Assembly (NCBI GenBank): GCA_016763155.1
Contig: JAESUH010000217.1
Coordinates: 1-64,000 of the forward strand
DNA length: 64,000 nt
Source of the DNA: Rhizobiaceae bacterium
GTDB taxonomy: Bacteria; Pseudomonadota; Alphaproteobacteria; Rhizobiales; Rhizobiaceae
Direction: 5' to 3'
In this document: piece after piece, positions 1 to 7,916 of the stretch
Numbering within the stretch: the first letter of the stretch is position 1
Layout of the letters: every line of letters starts with the position of its first letter
Notes under the pieces: model-generated
The model's database searches: none
Told to the model about the DNA's origin: nothing
Seen by the model: the letters and a program-made list of their open reading frames with translations, nothing else
Translations under genes and position numbers: made by a program

Positions 1-675
1 GCGCAGGCAAGTTGGGCTTTCTTAGCCGGCTCAACGATTATTCATCTGTTCTATTATGTATTTTTGGTGGCTTCTTACCGGTTCGGTGACTTAAGTCAGG
101 TCTACCCCATATCGCGCGGTATATCGCCGGTGATCGTTGCTACTGCCGCGTGGTATTTTGCCGGCGAAGTAATGTCTACAAAAGCCTGGATCGGTTTATT
201 CTTGATTACCGGCGGCATCGCCATTATTTTCTTTGCCCGGCTGAAAGGGCACTCCAACTGGAAGGCGATTACGGCGGCCCTTTTTACCGGGCTGACAATT
301 GCCTGTTATACGGTCGTTGATGGTTTGGGAATTCGGGCATCTGATAGCCCGCTTGGATATATTGGCTGGTTATTTGTGCTGGAGTTTATTTCCAGCATCG
401 CGATTCTCTCCTATCGCTGGCGATCTCTGACACGAATATCATTCAAGGTTTATGGCATTGGGACAATTGGCGGCGTGGTCTCAGCGATTGCTTATGGATT
501 GGCGATGTATGCGCAAAATCTGGCACCCTTGGGGGCTGTTTCAGCGATACGGGAATCAAGCGTTCTTATTGCTGCTTTGATCGGTGTAATCTGGTTCAAG
601 GAACGCCCGTGGAAGCCACGAGTAATTGCAGCTCTGGTGGTCGTTTCAGGGGTGATAATTCTGGCCACAAGTTAA
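1..675 (+). CDS. DMT/EamA-family permease, C-terminal part (5' end outside window)
   Basis: The reading frame is open from the first base, so the true start lies before the window; the TTG start in the ORF track is only an internal codon. About 224 residues are visible, almost entirely hydrophobic helices in the alternating pattern of EamA drug/metabolite transporters. The stretch 'SQVYPISRGISPVIVA' is typical of the end of one EamA repeat, where a conserved Pro lies in the helix, and 'LAPLGAVSAIRESSVLIAAL' is the matching part of the second repeat. The C-terminus ends normally after the last helix. It is probably an inner-membrane exporter or importer of a small metabolite; the substrate cannot be read from sequence. 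It runs in the same direction as the phosphonate transporter downstream but is separated by about 100 bases, so joint transcription is uncertain. Confidence 0.85.
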   Translation, partial: AQASWAFLAGSTIIHLFYYVFLVASYRFGDLSQVYPISRGISPVIVATAAWYFAGEVMSTKAWIGLFLITGGIAIIFFARLKGHSNWKAITAALFTGLTIACYTVVDGLGIRASDSPLGYIGWLFVLEFISSIAILSYRWRSLTRISFKVYGIGTIGGVVSAIAYGLAMYAQNLAPLGAVSAIRESSVLIAALIGVIWFKERPWKPRVIAALVVVSGVIILATS

Positions 676-772
676 GGTCATGCACAGGACCAATAAAACT
701 ACCACAGAACTATTGAATAGGACTGACAAAGAGTTAAGATATATTTTTCAGCACTCCAGGGAGGAATGATAA

Positions 773-1795
773 ATGAAAAAATTACTGTTAAGTCTGGGAC
801 TCGGGGCCACATTAATGATGGCTGCAGCACCAGCAACTCTTGCAGGCGAATTGACCGTTTATACGGCTGTTGAGGCGGAAGATCTCAAAAAATACGCTGC
901 AAAATTCAATGAAGACCATCCAGATATCACAATCAAATGGGTTCGCGATTCCACCGGCATCGTAACCGCCAAATTGCTGGCTGAAAAAGATAATCCGCAG
1001 GCTGATGTGATCTGGGGACTGGCTGGCACTTCGCTGCTATTGATGAAGAGCGAAGGCATGCTGGAAGCCTATGCTCCGGCAGGCCTTGATAAGCTCGACA
1101 AGAAATTTGTCGATTCATCCAACCCTCCAAGCTGGGTAGGCATGGATGCATGGGTGGCCGCGGTTTGCTTCAACACTGTGGAAGCTGCGAAGATTGGTTT
1201 GACCCAGCCGAAGAGCTGGAAAGACCTGCTTGACCCTATGTATAAAGGCCATGTGATCATGCCGAACCCGAATTCATCGGGTACCGGATTTCTGGACGTT
1301 TCCAGTTGGATACAAATGTTTGGTGAAGACGATGCATGGAAATTCATGGATGGCCTGCACGCCAATATTGCACGCTACACCCATTCAGGTTCCAAGCCTT
1401 GCAAACTGGCAGCCGCTGGCGAAATTCCGATCGGTATTTCCTTTGCATTTCGCGGCGCCAAATCTAAAGCCAAGGGCGCGCCGATTGAAATCATCGTGCC
1501 TGAAGAAGGTGTTGGCTGGGAAATGGAAGCAACAGCAATTGTGGCCGGCACTGACAATCTAGCCGACGCCAAAACATTGGTTGATTGGTCTGTGACCAAG
1601 AAAGCCAACGAGATGTACAATGCCGGTTATGCGGTTGTTGCTTACCCTGGCGTTGCAAAACCTGTTGAACATTTTCCGGCAAATCTGCTGGAAAAAATGA
1701 TCGATAATGATTTTGAAGCCGCTGCCAATAATCGTAAGAAAATACTTACTGAATGGCAAAAGCGCTATGACGGTAAGTCTGAGCCAAAAGGTTAG
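773..1795 (+). CDS. aepX: 2-aminoethylphosphonate-type ABC transporter substrate-binding protein
   Basis: Periplasmic solute-binding protein of the iron/phosphonate type (extracellular solute-binding family 1). Residues 1-24 are a signal peptide with cleavage likely after 'TLAG'. The mature protein begins 'ELTVYTAVEAEDLKKY' and carries 'WVRDSTGIVTAKLLAE', 'NPNSSGTGFLDVSSW' and 'TEWQKRYDGKSE', stretches I associate with the putative 2-aminoethylphosphonate binding family (PhnS2/AepX). Length (340 aa) is normal. An excellent ribosome-binding site (GGGAGGA) precedes the ATG. An ATPase gene and a fused permease gene follow, completing the importer. A terminator-like hairpin between this gene and the ATPase would leave the binding protein in excess, as is common for such systems. 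No phosphonate-degrading enzyme is adjacent, so the substrate is inferred from family only. Confidence 0.85.
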   Translation: MKKLLLSLGLGATLMMAAAPATLAGELTVYTAVEAEDLKKYAAKFNEDHPDITIKWVRDSTGIVTAKLLAEKDNPQADVIWGLAGTSLLLMKSEGMLEAYAPAGLDKLDKKFVDSSNPPSWVGMDAWVAAVCFNTVEAAKIGLTQPKSWKDLLDPMYKGHVIMPNPNSSGTGFLDVSSWIQMFGEDDAWKFMDGLHANIARYTHSGSKPCKLAAAGEIPIGISFAFRGAKSKAKGAPIEIIVPEEGVGWEMEATAIVAGTDNLADAKTLVDWSVTKKANEMYNAGYAVVAYPGVAKPVEHFPANLLEKMIDNDFEAAANNRKKILTEWQKRYDGKSEPKG

Positions 1796-1814
1796 TCAAA
1801 ATTTGAAAATCACG

Positions 1815-1841
1815 AAAAGGGGCATTTGTTTGCCCCTTTTT
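1815..1841 (+). terminator. Hairpin/attenuator between SBP and ATPase genes
   Basis: A perfect 10-bp stem (AAAAGGGGCA / TGCCCCTTTT) with a six-base loop is followed by a T. The A-tract before and T-tract after make it a plausible rho-independent terminator in either direction. Its place inside the operon suggests partial termination, giving more binding protein than membrane components. Confidence 0.75.
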
Positions 1842-1861
1842 GATATTTAATAAAAACAATA

Positions 1862-2977
1862 ATGGGTGACGGGGAAATGGGCGAGAAATCAGACCGTAAA
1901 CAAGCGTTTTTGCAGGTGCGAAACCTGACGAAAATGTTTGGCTCATTCACCGCGCTCAAAGACATTTCGCTTGATGTTGCAGAGAAAGAATTCATCTGTT
2001 TTCTGGGGCCATCTGGTTGCGGCAAGACAACTTTTTTGCGCGCTATTGCCGGGCTTGATATTCAAACCGCAGGCACCATCAAACAGGCGGGCAAAGACAT
2101 TTCTAACCTGCCACCGGCGGAGCGTGACTTTGGAATTGTGTTTCAATCCTATGCGCTGTTTCCCAACCTCACCGTGAACCGAAACGTTGCTTATGGCCTT
2201 GAAAGTGCGGGCGAGGGAAAAGAGACCATTAGTGCCCGGGTAAACGAACTTCTGGAACTGGTCGGATTGGCAGATCAGGGCGATAAATATCCGGCGCAAT
2301 TATCAGGCGGGCAGCAGCAGCGTATCGCGCTTGCCCGTGCGCTTGCCACATCACCGGGTCTGTTGCTGCTTGATGAGCCGCTGTCAGCGCTCGATGCGCG
2401 GGTGCGTACCCATTTGCGCCGTGAGATTAAAACTCTACAGGAAGACCTTGGCATCACCACCATCATGGTCACCCATGATCAGGAAGAGGCGCTGACCATG
2501 GCCGATAAGATCGTGGTGATGAACCACGGCACCATCGAGCAAGTGGGAACGCCGTTGGAAATTTACCGCGAACCGGCAACCTTGTTTGTTGCTGATTTTG
2601 TTGGCGAGATGAACCAGATACCTGCCGTCTTGGGCACAAAAGGCACTGTGAACATCAACGGAATTTCTCTTCAATGCAATTCTTTCAAAGGGAAAAAGGG
2701 GTCGTCAGGCATCGTCACTATTCGGCCGGAAGACATTGTTCCGATAAAAAAATCCGCGGCGGCAAAAACCAAGAATATCATGGATGTGACCATCTCGGAA
2801 ATGGAATTTCTCGGCTCGTTCTGGCGTGCCACGCTGAGCAGTAAAAAGCTGGGAGACACCTCACTGATCGCTGATTTTTCTGCTAATGCTGCCCGGCGAT
2901 TATCGCTTGTCGAGGGGGCCTCGATCAGGATAGAATTGCCACAGGATGCCCTTCGTTTTTATGAAGATGGCGCTTAG
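1862..2977 (+). CDS. aepV: 2-aminoethylphosphonate-type ABC transporter ATP-binding protein
   Basis: ATPase subunit energising the importer at the inner face of the cytoplasmic membrane. The Walker A motif is 'GPSGCGKTT' (about residue 52), the signature is 'LSGGQQQR', Walker B is 'LLLLDEPLSALDA', and the switch His is in 'MVTHDQEEA'. Residues from about 240 form the C-terminal OB-fold (TOBE) regulatory domain ('VTIRPEDI'), as in the CUT1/iron/phosphonate ATPases. The length of 371 aa fits that class. A second ATG five codons downstream is possible, but the first keeps the usual N-terminus. Only two bases separate its stop from the permease start, so the two are co-translated. Substrate assignment rests on the neighbours. 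Confidence 0.85.
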   Translation: MGDGEMGEKSDRKQAFLQVRNLTKMFGSFTALKDISLDVAEKEFICFLGPSGCGKTTFLRAIAGLDIQTAGTIKQAGKDISNLPPAERDFGIVFQSYALFPNLTVNRNVAYGLESAGEGKETISARVNELLELVGLADQGDKYPAQLSGGQQQRIALARALATSPGLLLLDEPLSALDARVRTHLRREIKTLQEDLGITTIMVTHDQEEALTMADKIVVMNHGTIEQVGTPLEIYREPATLFVADFVGEMNQIPAVLGTKGTVNINGISLQCNSFKGKKGSSGIVTIRPEDIVPIKKSAAAKTKNIMDVTISEMEFLGSFWRATLSSKKLGDTSLIADFSANAARRLSLVEGASIRIELPQDALRFYEDGA

Positions 2978-2979
2978 AG

Positions 2980-4980
2980 ATGGCGGATACTTCGACCCTT
3001 TCCGCTCCTAGAATCAAGCCGAAAGTCGGGCGTGACGACCGGATCATGCGGGCGTTCATTTTGGTCATCGGGCTTTATCTCGTGGTCACGCTGGCCCTTC
3101 CGCTTTATACGATGCTTTCCAAATCATTCAATACCTACTCCTTTGATTTGACCCGCTTTGAAATTCAAATTGATAAGGGCGATGGTTGGGGTGAAACGAT
3201 CACGCCGCAAACCCTCAATGAAGCGACCGGGAAATATAAACCGGAAGATTTGAAAACATCATCTGATGGCCGATTATCGGTTGTCAGTATGATTGAGGGT
3301 TTTAGCTTTCGTGCAAAAACTCTTTACCGATTGCGCAATATCGAAGCAGGTGGCGCGTTTCTTTCCGGTAGCGAACGTGTGACCGATAGTGAATGGCACG
3401 AATATACCAGCAATGAATTTCGCCGCGTGGTGCTGAAACCGGTTAAGGCGACAGGGCTCGACAATTTCGTTCAATATTTTTCCAATCCGTCCTTGTTCAA
3501 TTCGATTTTCAATTCGCTGTTCATTGCCATCACCACAACGATCATCACCATCACGCTGGCCTTCACCTTTGCCTATGCGCTGGCGCGCAGTCGCATGCGC
3601 TATAAGGGGTTGTTTCGCGTTATCGCCATGGCGCCGATTCTGGTGCCATCCCTGCTGCCCGGCATTGCGCTGGTTTACCTGTTTGGCAGGCAGGGCATGT
3701 TGCATGATTTGATGGGAGATCAATCGATTTACGGGCCTATCGGAATCATTGCCGGGTCGGTGTTTTTCACTTTTCCCCATGCAATGATTATCATTCAAAC
3801 GGCGCTTTCGATTTCCGATGCTCGACTTTTTGAAGCTTCCGATGTGCTTGGGGCCAGCAAGACCAAAACCTTTTTCACGGTCACCCTGCCGGGTGCTCGT
3901 TATGGCCTGATCTCGGCAAGCTTTGTGGTTTTCAATCTGGTGATTACCGATTTTGGCCTGCCCAAGGTGATTGGCGGCCAGTTTAATGTGCTGGCGGTAG
4001 ATATCTATAAGCAGGTGATTGGCCAGCAGAATTTTGAGATGGGGGCGGTTGTTTCCGTGGTGCTCTTGATTCCTGCTTTGCTGGCATTTTCGATCGACCG
4101 AATTATGCAAAAGAAACAGGTGGCATTGTTGTCATCGCGCTCTGTTCCCTATGAACCGAAGGTTAATAAACGCTTCGACCGGATCATGTTCTCTTATGCT
4201 CTATTGGTCGGTGGATTGATTGTCGGGACGCTGGCGGTTTGCCAATATGCGGCGCTGATAAAATTCTGGCCCTATGATCTCACTTTGTCGCTTACGAACT
4301 ATGATTTTGATGTGATGGATGGCGGCGGCTGGGGTTCGTTTTATAATTCAATCAAGCTTGCCATCATGGTCGCAATCATTGGCACGGTGGTGGTTTTCAC
4401 CGGGGCCTATATGGTGGAAAAAGCTCCCGGCTTCGGGCTTGGGCGCGGCATATTCCAATTTTTGGCGATGCTGCCCATGGCCATTCCCGGCATGGTGCTG
4501 GGCCTTGCCTATATCTTCTTTTTTAATAATCCGGACAATCCGTTCAACTTCATTTACGGCACTTTGGCCATATTGGTGATTTGTACGGTGACCCACTTTT
4601 ATACGGTCTCACATCTCACGGCGCTCACAGCGCTCAAGCAGATGGATAAGGAATTTGAATCGGTTTCAGCTTCCCTCAAACAGCCGTTTTACAAACTATT
4701 TTCGCGGGTCACGGTGCCCGTTTGTCTGCCAGCAATTTTGGATATTTCGATCTACCTGTTCGTCAACGCGATGACCACTGTCTCTGCGTTGATTTTCATC
4801 TATAGCCCGGATACGACGCTTGCCTCCGTTGCTATGCTCAACATGGATGATGCGGGTGACATTGCACCCGCAGCTGCCATGGGCATGATGATATTTTACG
4901 CCAATTCGCTGGCGCGCCTGATACATCACTTTGCGTCCAAAGGTTTGTACGCGAAAACTCAGGCTTGGCGAAAGCGATAG
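2980..4980 (+). CDS. aepW: 2-aminoethylphosphonate-type ABC transporter permease, fused two-domain
   Basis: Inner-membrane permease in which two BinaryProtein-type permease domains are joined in one chain, as in iron- and putative 2-aminoethylphosphonate permeases. The first coupling-loop signature is near 'EASDVLGASKTKTFFTVTLPGARYG' and the second near 'EFESVSASLKQPFYKLFSRVTVP'. About 12 hydrophobic segments are visible. At 666 aa it is longer than I expect for the family (about 550). The excess is a hydrophilic block at roughly residues 45-160, between the first helix and the rest, probably periplasmic. The insertion contains no Cys or recognised motif. It is the last gene of the operon and is followed by a structured intergenic region and a convergent gene. 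Confidence 0.85.
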   Translation: MADTSTLSAPRIKPKVGRDDRIMRAFILVIGLYLVVTLALPLYTMLSKSFNTYSFDLTRFEIQIDKGDGWGETITPQTLNEATGKYKPEDLKTSSDGRLSVVSMIEGFSFRAKTLYRLRNIEAGGAFLSGSERVTDSEWHEYTSNEFRRVVLKPVKATGLDNFVQYFSNPSLFNSIFNSLFIAITTTIITITLAFTFAYALARSRMRYKGLFRVIAMAPILVPSLLPGIALVYLFGRQGMLHDLMGDQSIYGPIGIIAGSVFFTFPHAMIIIQTALSISDARLFEASDVLGASKTKTFFTVTLPGARYGLISASFVVFNLVITDFGLPKVIGGQFNVLAVDIYKQVIGQQNFEMGAVVSVVLLIPALLAFSIDRIMQKKQVALLSSRSVPYEPKVNKRFDRIMFSYALLVGGLIVGTLAVCQYAALIKFWPYDLTLSLTNYDFDVMDGGGWGSFYNSIKLAIMVAIIGTVVVFTGAYMVEKAPGFGLGRGIFQFLAMLPMAIPGMVLGLAYIFFFNNPDNPFNFIYGTLAILVICTVTHFYTVSHLTALTALKQMDKEFESVSASLKQPFYKLFSRVTVPVCLPAILDISIYLFVNAMTTVSALIFIYSPDTTLASVAMLNMDDAGDIAPAAAMGMMIFYANSLARLIHHFASKGLYAKTQAWRKR

Positions 4981-5136
4981 GATATTTCTTGGCTCACGGC
5001 GTATCCTCGACATTCTAAGTAGCATGTCTTCGACATGACGCTCGGGCCTCCGCATGGGCGGCGCAGCTAGCGCCGGGCGGCTCTTCGCCACCTCGAACGT
5101 ATCCATTTAGTAAAATGGATACGTTCGGAAGCTGAA
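4981..5136. repeat. Structured convergent intergenic region with three hairpins
   Basis: The gap between the phosphonate permease and the convergent malic enzyme holds three inverted repeats in a row. They are CATGTC-ttc-GACATG (about 5023-5037), GGCGC-agcta-GCGCC (5060-5074), and a perfect 15-bp stem CGAACGTATCCATTT / AAATGGATACGTTCG with a four-base loop (5094-5127). None is followed by a clear T-run, so intrinsic termination is not proven. The last hairpin is the obvious candidate for ending transcripts from both sides. The middle of the region looks more GC-rich than its surroundings, which could mean an inserted repeat element. Confidence 0.7.
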
Positions 5137-7458
5137 TTAGCTTCCCTGACGTGCTGCCGTTTGTGCTTCAACCACGGCCAGTGCCGTCACATTCACCACG
5201 CCGCGTGTGGTAACAAATGGTGCCAGAATATGGACTGGAGCTGCTGCACCCAACAGGATTGGGCCGATGTGCAGACCGTTGGTCATAACCTTGGCCACAT
5301 TGAGCGAGATATTGGCTGAATCGAGATTTGGGAAAATCAGAAGATTTGCCTCTGCTTTCAATTCCGAGTTTGGCATGATGTTTTCGCGATGTATCCGGGA
5401 TAAAGCAGAATCCGCATGCATCTCGCCATCCACTTCCAGTTCCGGATCGGCTTCTTTGATCAATGCCAGTGCTTCACGCATTTTTAGCGCACTTGCAGAA
5501 TCCCTTGAACCGAAATTGGAATGGGATACCAGCGCAACGCTTGGCTTGATGCCGAAGCGCTCGATTTCGCGGGCGCACAGAATACTCATTTCCGCCAACT
5601 CTTCTGCAGTGTGATCTTCGTTGACATAGGTGTCGGCAAAGAAGGTGGCGAATTTCTGGGTGATGAGCAAGCTCATAGCGGAGAAATCATGCACCCCATC
5701 AGCCTTGCCGATGATCGTGTTGACGTGGCGCAAATGCTTGGTGTAGCGACCTTCAAGGCCACAGATTACAGCATCCGCATCGCCGCGTTTAAGAGCAACA
5801 CAAGCAATCACAGTGTTATCGGTACGAACAATCGTACGCGCAGCTTCTGTACTCACACCAGCGCGGCAGGCAAGCTCTGCATAGGTTTCCACGTAATCAC
5901 GATAGCGATCATCCTGTTCCGGATTGATGCATTCAAAATCCGTACCGGGTCTGATTTTCAAACCATATTGCTCCAGTCGGTGCGTAATGATTTGCGGGCG
6001 GCCAATCAGGATTGGTTTGGCAATGCCATCTTCGAGCAACACTTGAGCCGCACGCATGACGCGCTCATCTTCGCCTTCTGCAAAGATTACTCTTGTTTCG
6101 GGGCCAGATTTTGCCGCAGCAAATAGTGGCTTCATCACGATGCCGGAGCGGTATACGAAGCGATTCAGGCGATCAAGATAGGCGTCCATATCTTCAATTG
6201 GTCGTCTGGCAACACCGCTATCCATAGCAGCCTGCGCAACGGCAGGTGCGATGCGCAGAATCAGGCGCGGATCAAACGGCGAAGGAATGAGATAGTCCAG
6301 CCCGAAGATTGGTGCTTCGCCGCCATAGGCCTGCGCCACCACATCTGAACTTTCTTCACGGGCAAGTTCGGCAATGGCGCGAACTGCGGCCATTTTCATT
6401 TCTTCGTTGATTGCTGATGCACTCACATCCAGCGCACCACGGAACAAGAACGGGAAACACAAAACGTTGTTCACCTGATTGGGATAATCTGAGCGACCGG
6501 TACAAATCATCGCGTCAGGCCGAACCTCACTGGCATCTTCCGGCAGAATTTCAGGATCAGGGTTGGCCAGAGCCATGATCATTGGTTGCTTAGCCATGCC
6601 TTTGACCATTTCCTTGGTCAGTACACCAGCAGCGGAGAGGCCCAAGAACAGATCAGCATCAGGCATGCAATCGGCCAGAGTACGACAATCGGTATCCTGC
6701 GCATAAACCTCTTTCCATCGATCCATCGTGCTCGGATTGCGGCCGGTATAAACCGTACCCTCGCGATCATTGACCAGAATATTTTCGCGTTTCGCGCCAA
6801 GCTCCACCAACAAATTAAGGCAGGCAAGGGATGCTGCGCCTGCGCCGGAAGCAACAATTTTGATGTCTTCAAGTTTTTTGCCGGAAAGCTCAAGCCCGTT
6901 AAGAATGGCGGCGGCAACGATGATGGCCGTACCATGCTGATCGTCGTGGAATACCGGAATATCCATTTTCTCGCGCAATTGCTGCTCGACTTCGAAACAT
7001 TCAGGAGCCTTGATGTCTTCAAGGTTGATGCCGCCGAAAGTTGGTTCAAGCGCGCCAATCACGCTTACCATTTCATCGACGGTTTTTGCGTCGATCTCGA
7101 TATCAAATACGTCAATGCCTGCGAACTTTTTGAACAGTACGGCCTTGCCCTCCATCACTGGTTTGGCTGCGAGCGGGCCGATATCGCCAAGTCCCAAAAC
7201 AGCGGTGCCGTTGGTTACAACGGCAACCAGATTTGCCCGGATCGTATAATCTGCTGCCAGCAGAGGGTCTTTTTCGATTGCAAGACAGGGGGCCGCAACG
7301 CCCGGAGAATATGCAAGAGCCAGATCGCGCTGATTGCCCAGCGGCTTTGTAGCCGTAATTTCCAGCTTGCCTGGCTTTGGATATTTGTGAAAATGGAGAG
7401 CGGCCTCTTCCAGATTACCGGTATCAAGCTTGGTCGTTTTCGGGGTCTTGCTGTTCAT
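5137..7458 (-). CDS. maeB: NADP-dependent malic enzyme with phosphotransacetylase-like domain
   Basis: Catalyses oxidative decarboxylation of malate to pyruvate with NADP. The N-terminal half (to about residue 420) is the malic enzyme: '[12 protein letters not shown]', '[19 protein letters not shown]' and '[12 protein letters not shown]' carry the substrate- and metal-binding residues, and 'VASGAGAAS' is the nucleotide-binding loop. The C-terminal half resembles phosphotransacetylase ('[20 protein letters not shown]') and in this family is usually regulatory, responding to acetyl-CoA. The ORF track begins at a TTG inside a tandem repeat. I choose the ATG 13 codons later because '[27 protein letters not shown]' fits the usual N-terminus; this gives 773 aa. 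It is convergent to the phosphonate operon and divergent from ppdK, its metabolic partner in making PEP from malate. Confidence 0.95.
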   Translation of the reverse strand: MNSKTPKTTKLDTGNLEEAALHFHKYPKPGKLEITATKPLGNQRDLALAYSPGVAAPCLAIEKDPLLAADYTIRANLVAVVTNGTAVLGLGDIGPLAAKPVMEGKAVLFKKFAGIDVFDIEIDAKTVDEMVSVIGALEPTFGGINLEDIKAPECFEVEQQLREKMDIPVFHDDQHGTAIIVAAAILNGLELSGKKLEDIKIVASGAGAASLACLNLLVELGAKRENILVNDREGTVYTGRNPSTMDRWKEVYAQDTDCRTLADCMPDADLFLGLSAAGVLTKEMVKGMAKQPMIMALANPDPEILPEDASEVRPDAMICTGRSDYPNQVNNVLCFPFLFRGALDVSASAINEEMKMAAVRAIAELAREESSDVVAQAYGGEAPIFGLDYLIPSPFDPRLILRIAPAVAQAAMDSGVARRPIEDMDAYLDRLNRFVYRSGIVMKPLFAAAKSGPETRVIFAEGEDERVMRAAQVLLEDGIAKPILIGRPQIITHRLEQYGLKIRPGTDFECINPEQDDRYRDYVETYAELACRAGVSTEAARTIVRTDNTVIACVALKRGDADAVICGLEGRYTKHLRHVNTIIGKADGVHDFSAMSLLITQKFATFFADTYVNEDHTAEELAEMSILCAREIERFGIKPSVALVSHSNFGSRDSASALKMREALALIKEADPELEVDGEMHADSALSRIHRENIMPNSELKAEANLLIFPNLDSANISLNVAKVMTNGLHIGPILLGAAAPVHILAPFVTTRGVVNVTALAVVEAQTAARQGS

Positions 7459-7471
7459 CGTCGGGGCTTTC

Positions 7472-7507
7472 AAAATTATGGGCAAAATTACGGGCAAAAT
7501 TACGGGG
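7472..7507. repeat. Three tandem copies of a 12-bp unit upstream of maeB
   Basis: Three head-to-tail copies of AAAATTAYGGGS (aaaattatgggc, aaaattacgggc, aaaattacgggg) lie just before the chosen maeB start. They would be in the leader of the maeB mRNA. Because 12 is a multiple of three, they also extend the maeB frame back to a TTG, which explains the odd 'VILPIIL' N-terminus in the ORF track. Copy number could vary between strains. Confidence 0.85.
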
Positions 7508-7916
7508 CTTAAACCCTCAAAAATTCACTGTTCAGTTTTTTGCGGTTGATTGCAAATTTCTACTACTAAAGGATGTAACTGTTTTCTGTTTCGCCAGTTT
7601 AGGCAAGAGCCAAAATGCGTTTGGCTTGAATGGTCGCACAAAAAATCCAAAATTAACAGATATTCAGTTAATTTTTATCGGTAATTTTCGATAGTATCAA
7701 CATCACAAAATAGAACCGAATCATAAATGAAACTGCTTCAAAAAAACCGTCATAAAATCATCATGCAATTTAATCGATTGAACTTTTTTGAAGGGCAAGC
7801 CAGCTGTTGCAACGACCGCTTAAACGCAGTATTGCAAGCGCAATTCAGCAATTTTCCTATGAGCATGTGCTCTACTGCCAATGATAAATTTGGCCCAACC
7901 CTTAAGGAATAACGGC
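7508..7916. promoter_or_regulatory. Divergent maeB / ppdK control region
   Basis: About 410 bases without a convincing gene separate two divergent central-carbon genes, so both promoters must be here. An inverted repeat AGCCAAA-atgcg-TTTGGCT (7608-7626) has no T-run and could be an operator or leader hairpin. The region is AT-rich around 7650-7760. An AAGGA sequence eight bases before the ppdK ATG is a good ribosome-binding site. The 61-codon ORF in this stretch has no recognisable motif and probably is not a gene. Confidence 0.6.

Noticed and set aside
3274-4110. 278-codon ORF antisense to the phosphonate permease
   Set aside because: His/Gln/Asn-rich shadow of a membrane protein gene.
6586-7512. 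308-codon ORF antisense to maeB
   Set aside because: It mirrors the highly conserved malic enzyme frame; its Cys/Phe/His-rich product looks like a shadow translation.
7727-7912. 61-codon plus-strand ORF before ppdK
   Set aside because: No recognisable motif, atypical composition (C, N, Q rich), no clear ribosome-binding site, and it lies where the ppdK leader must be.
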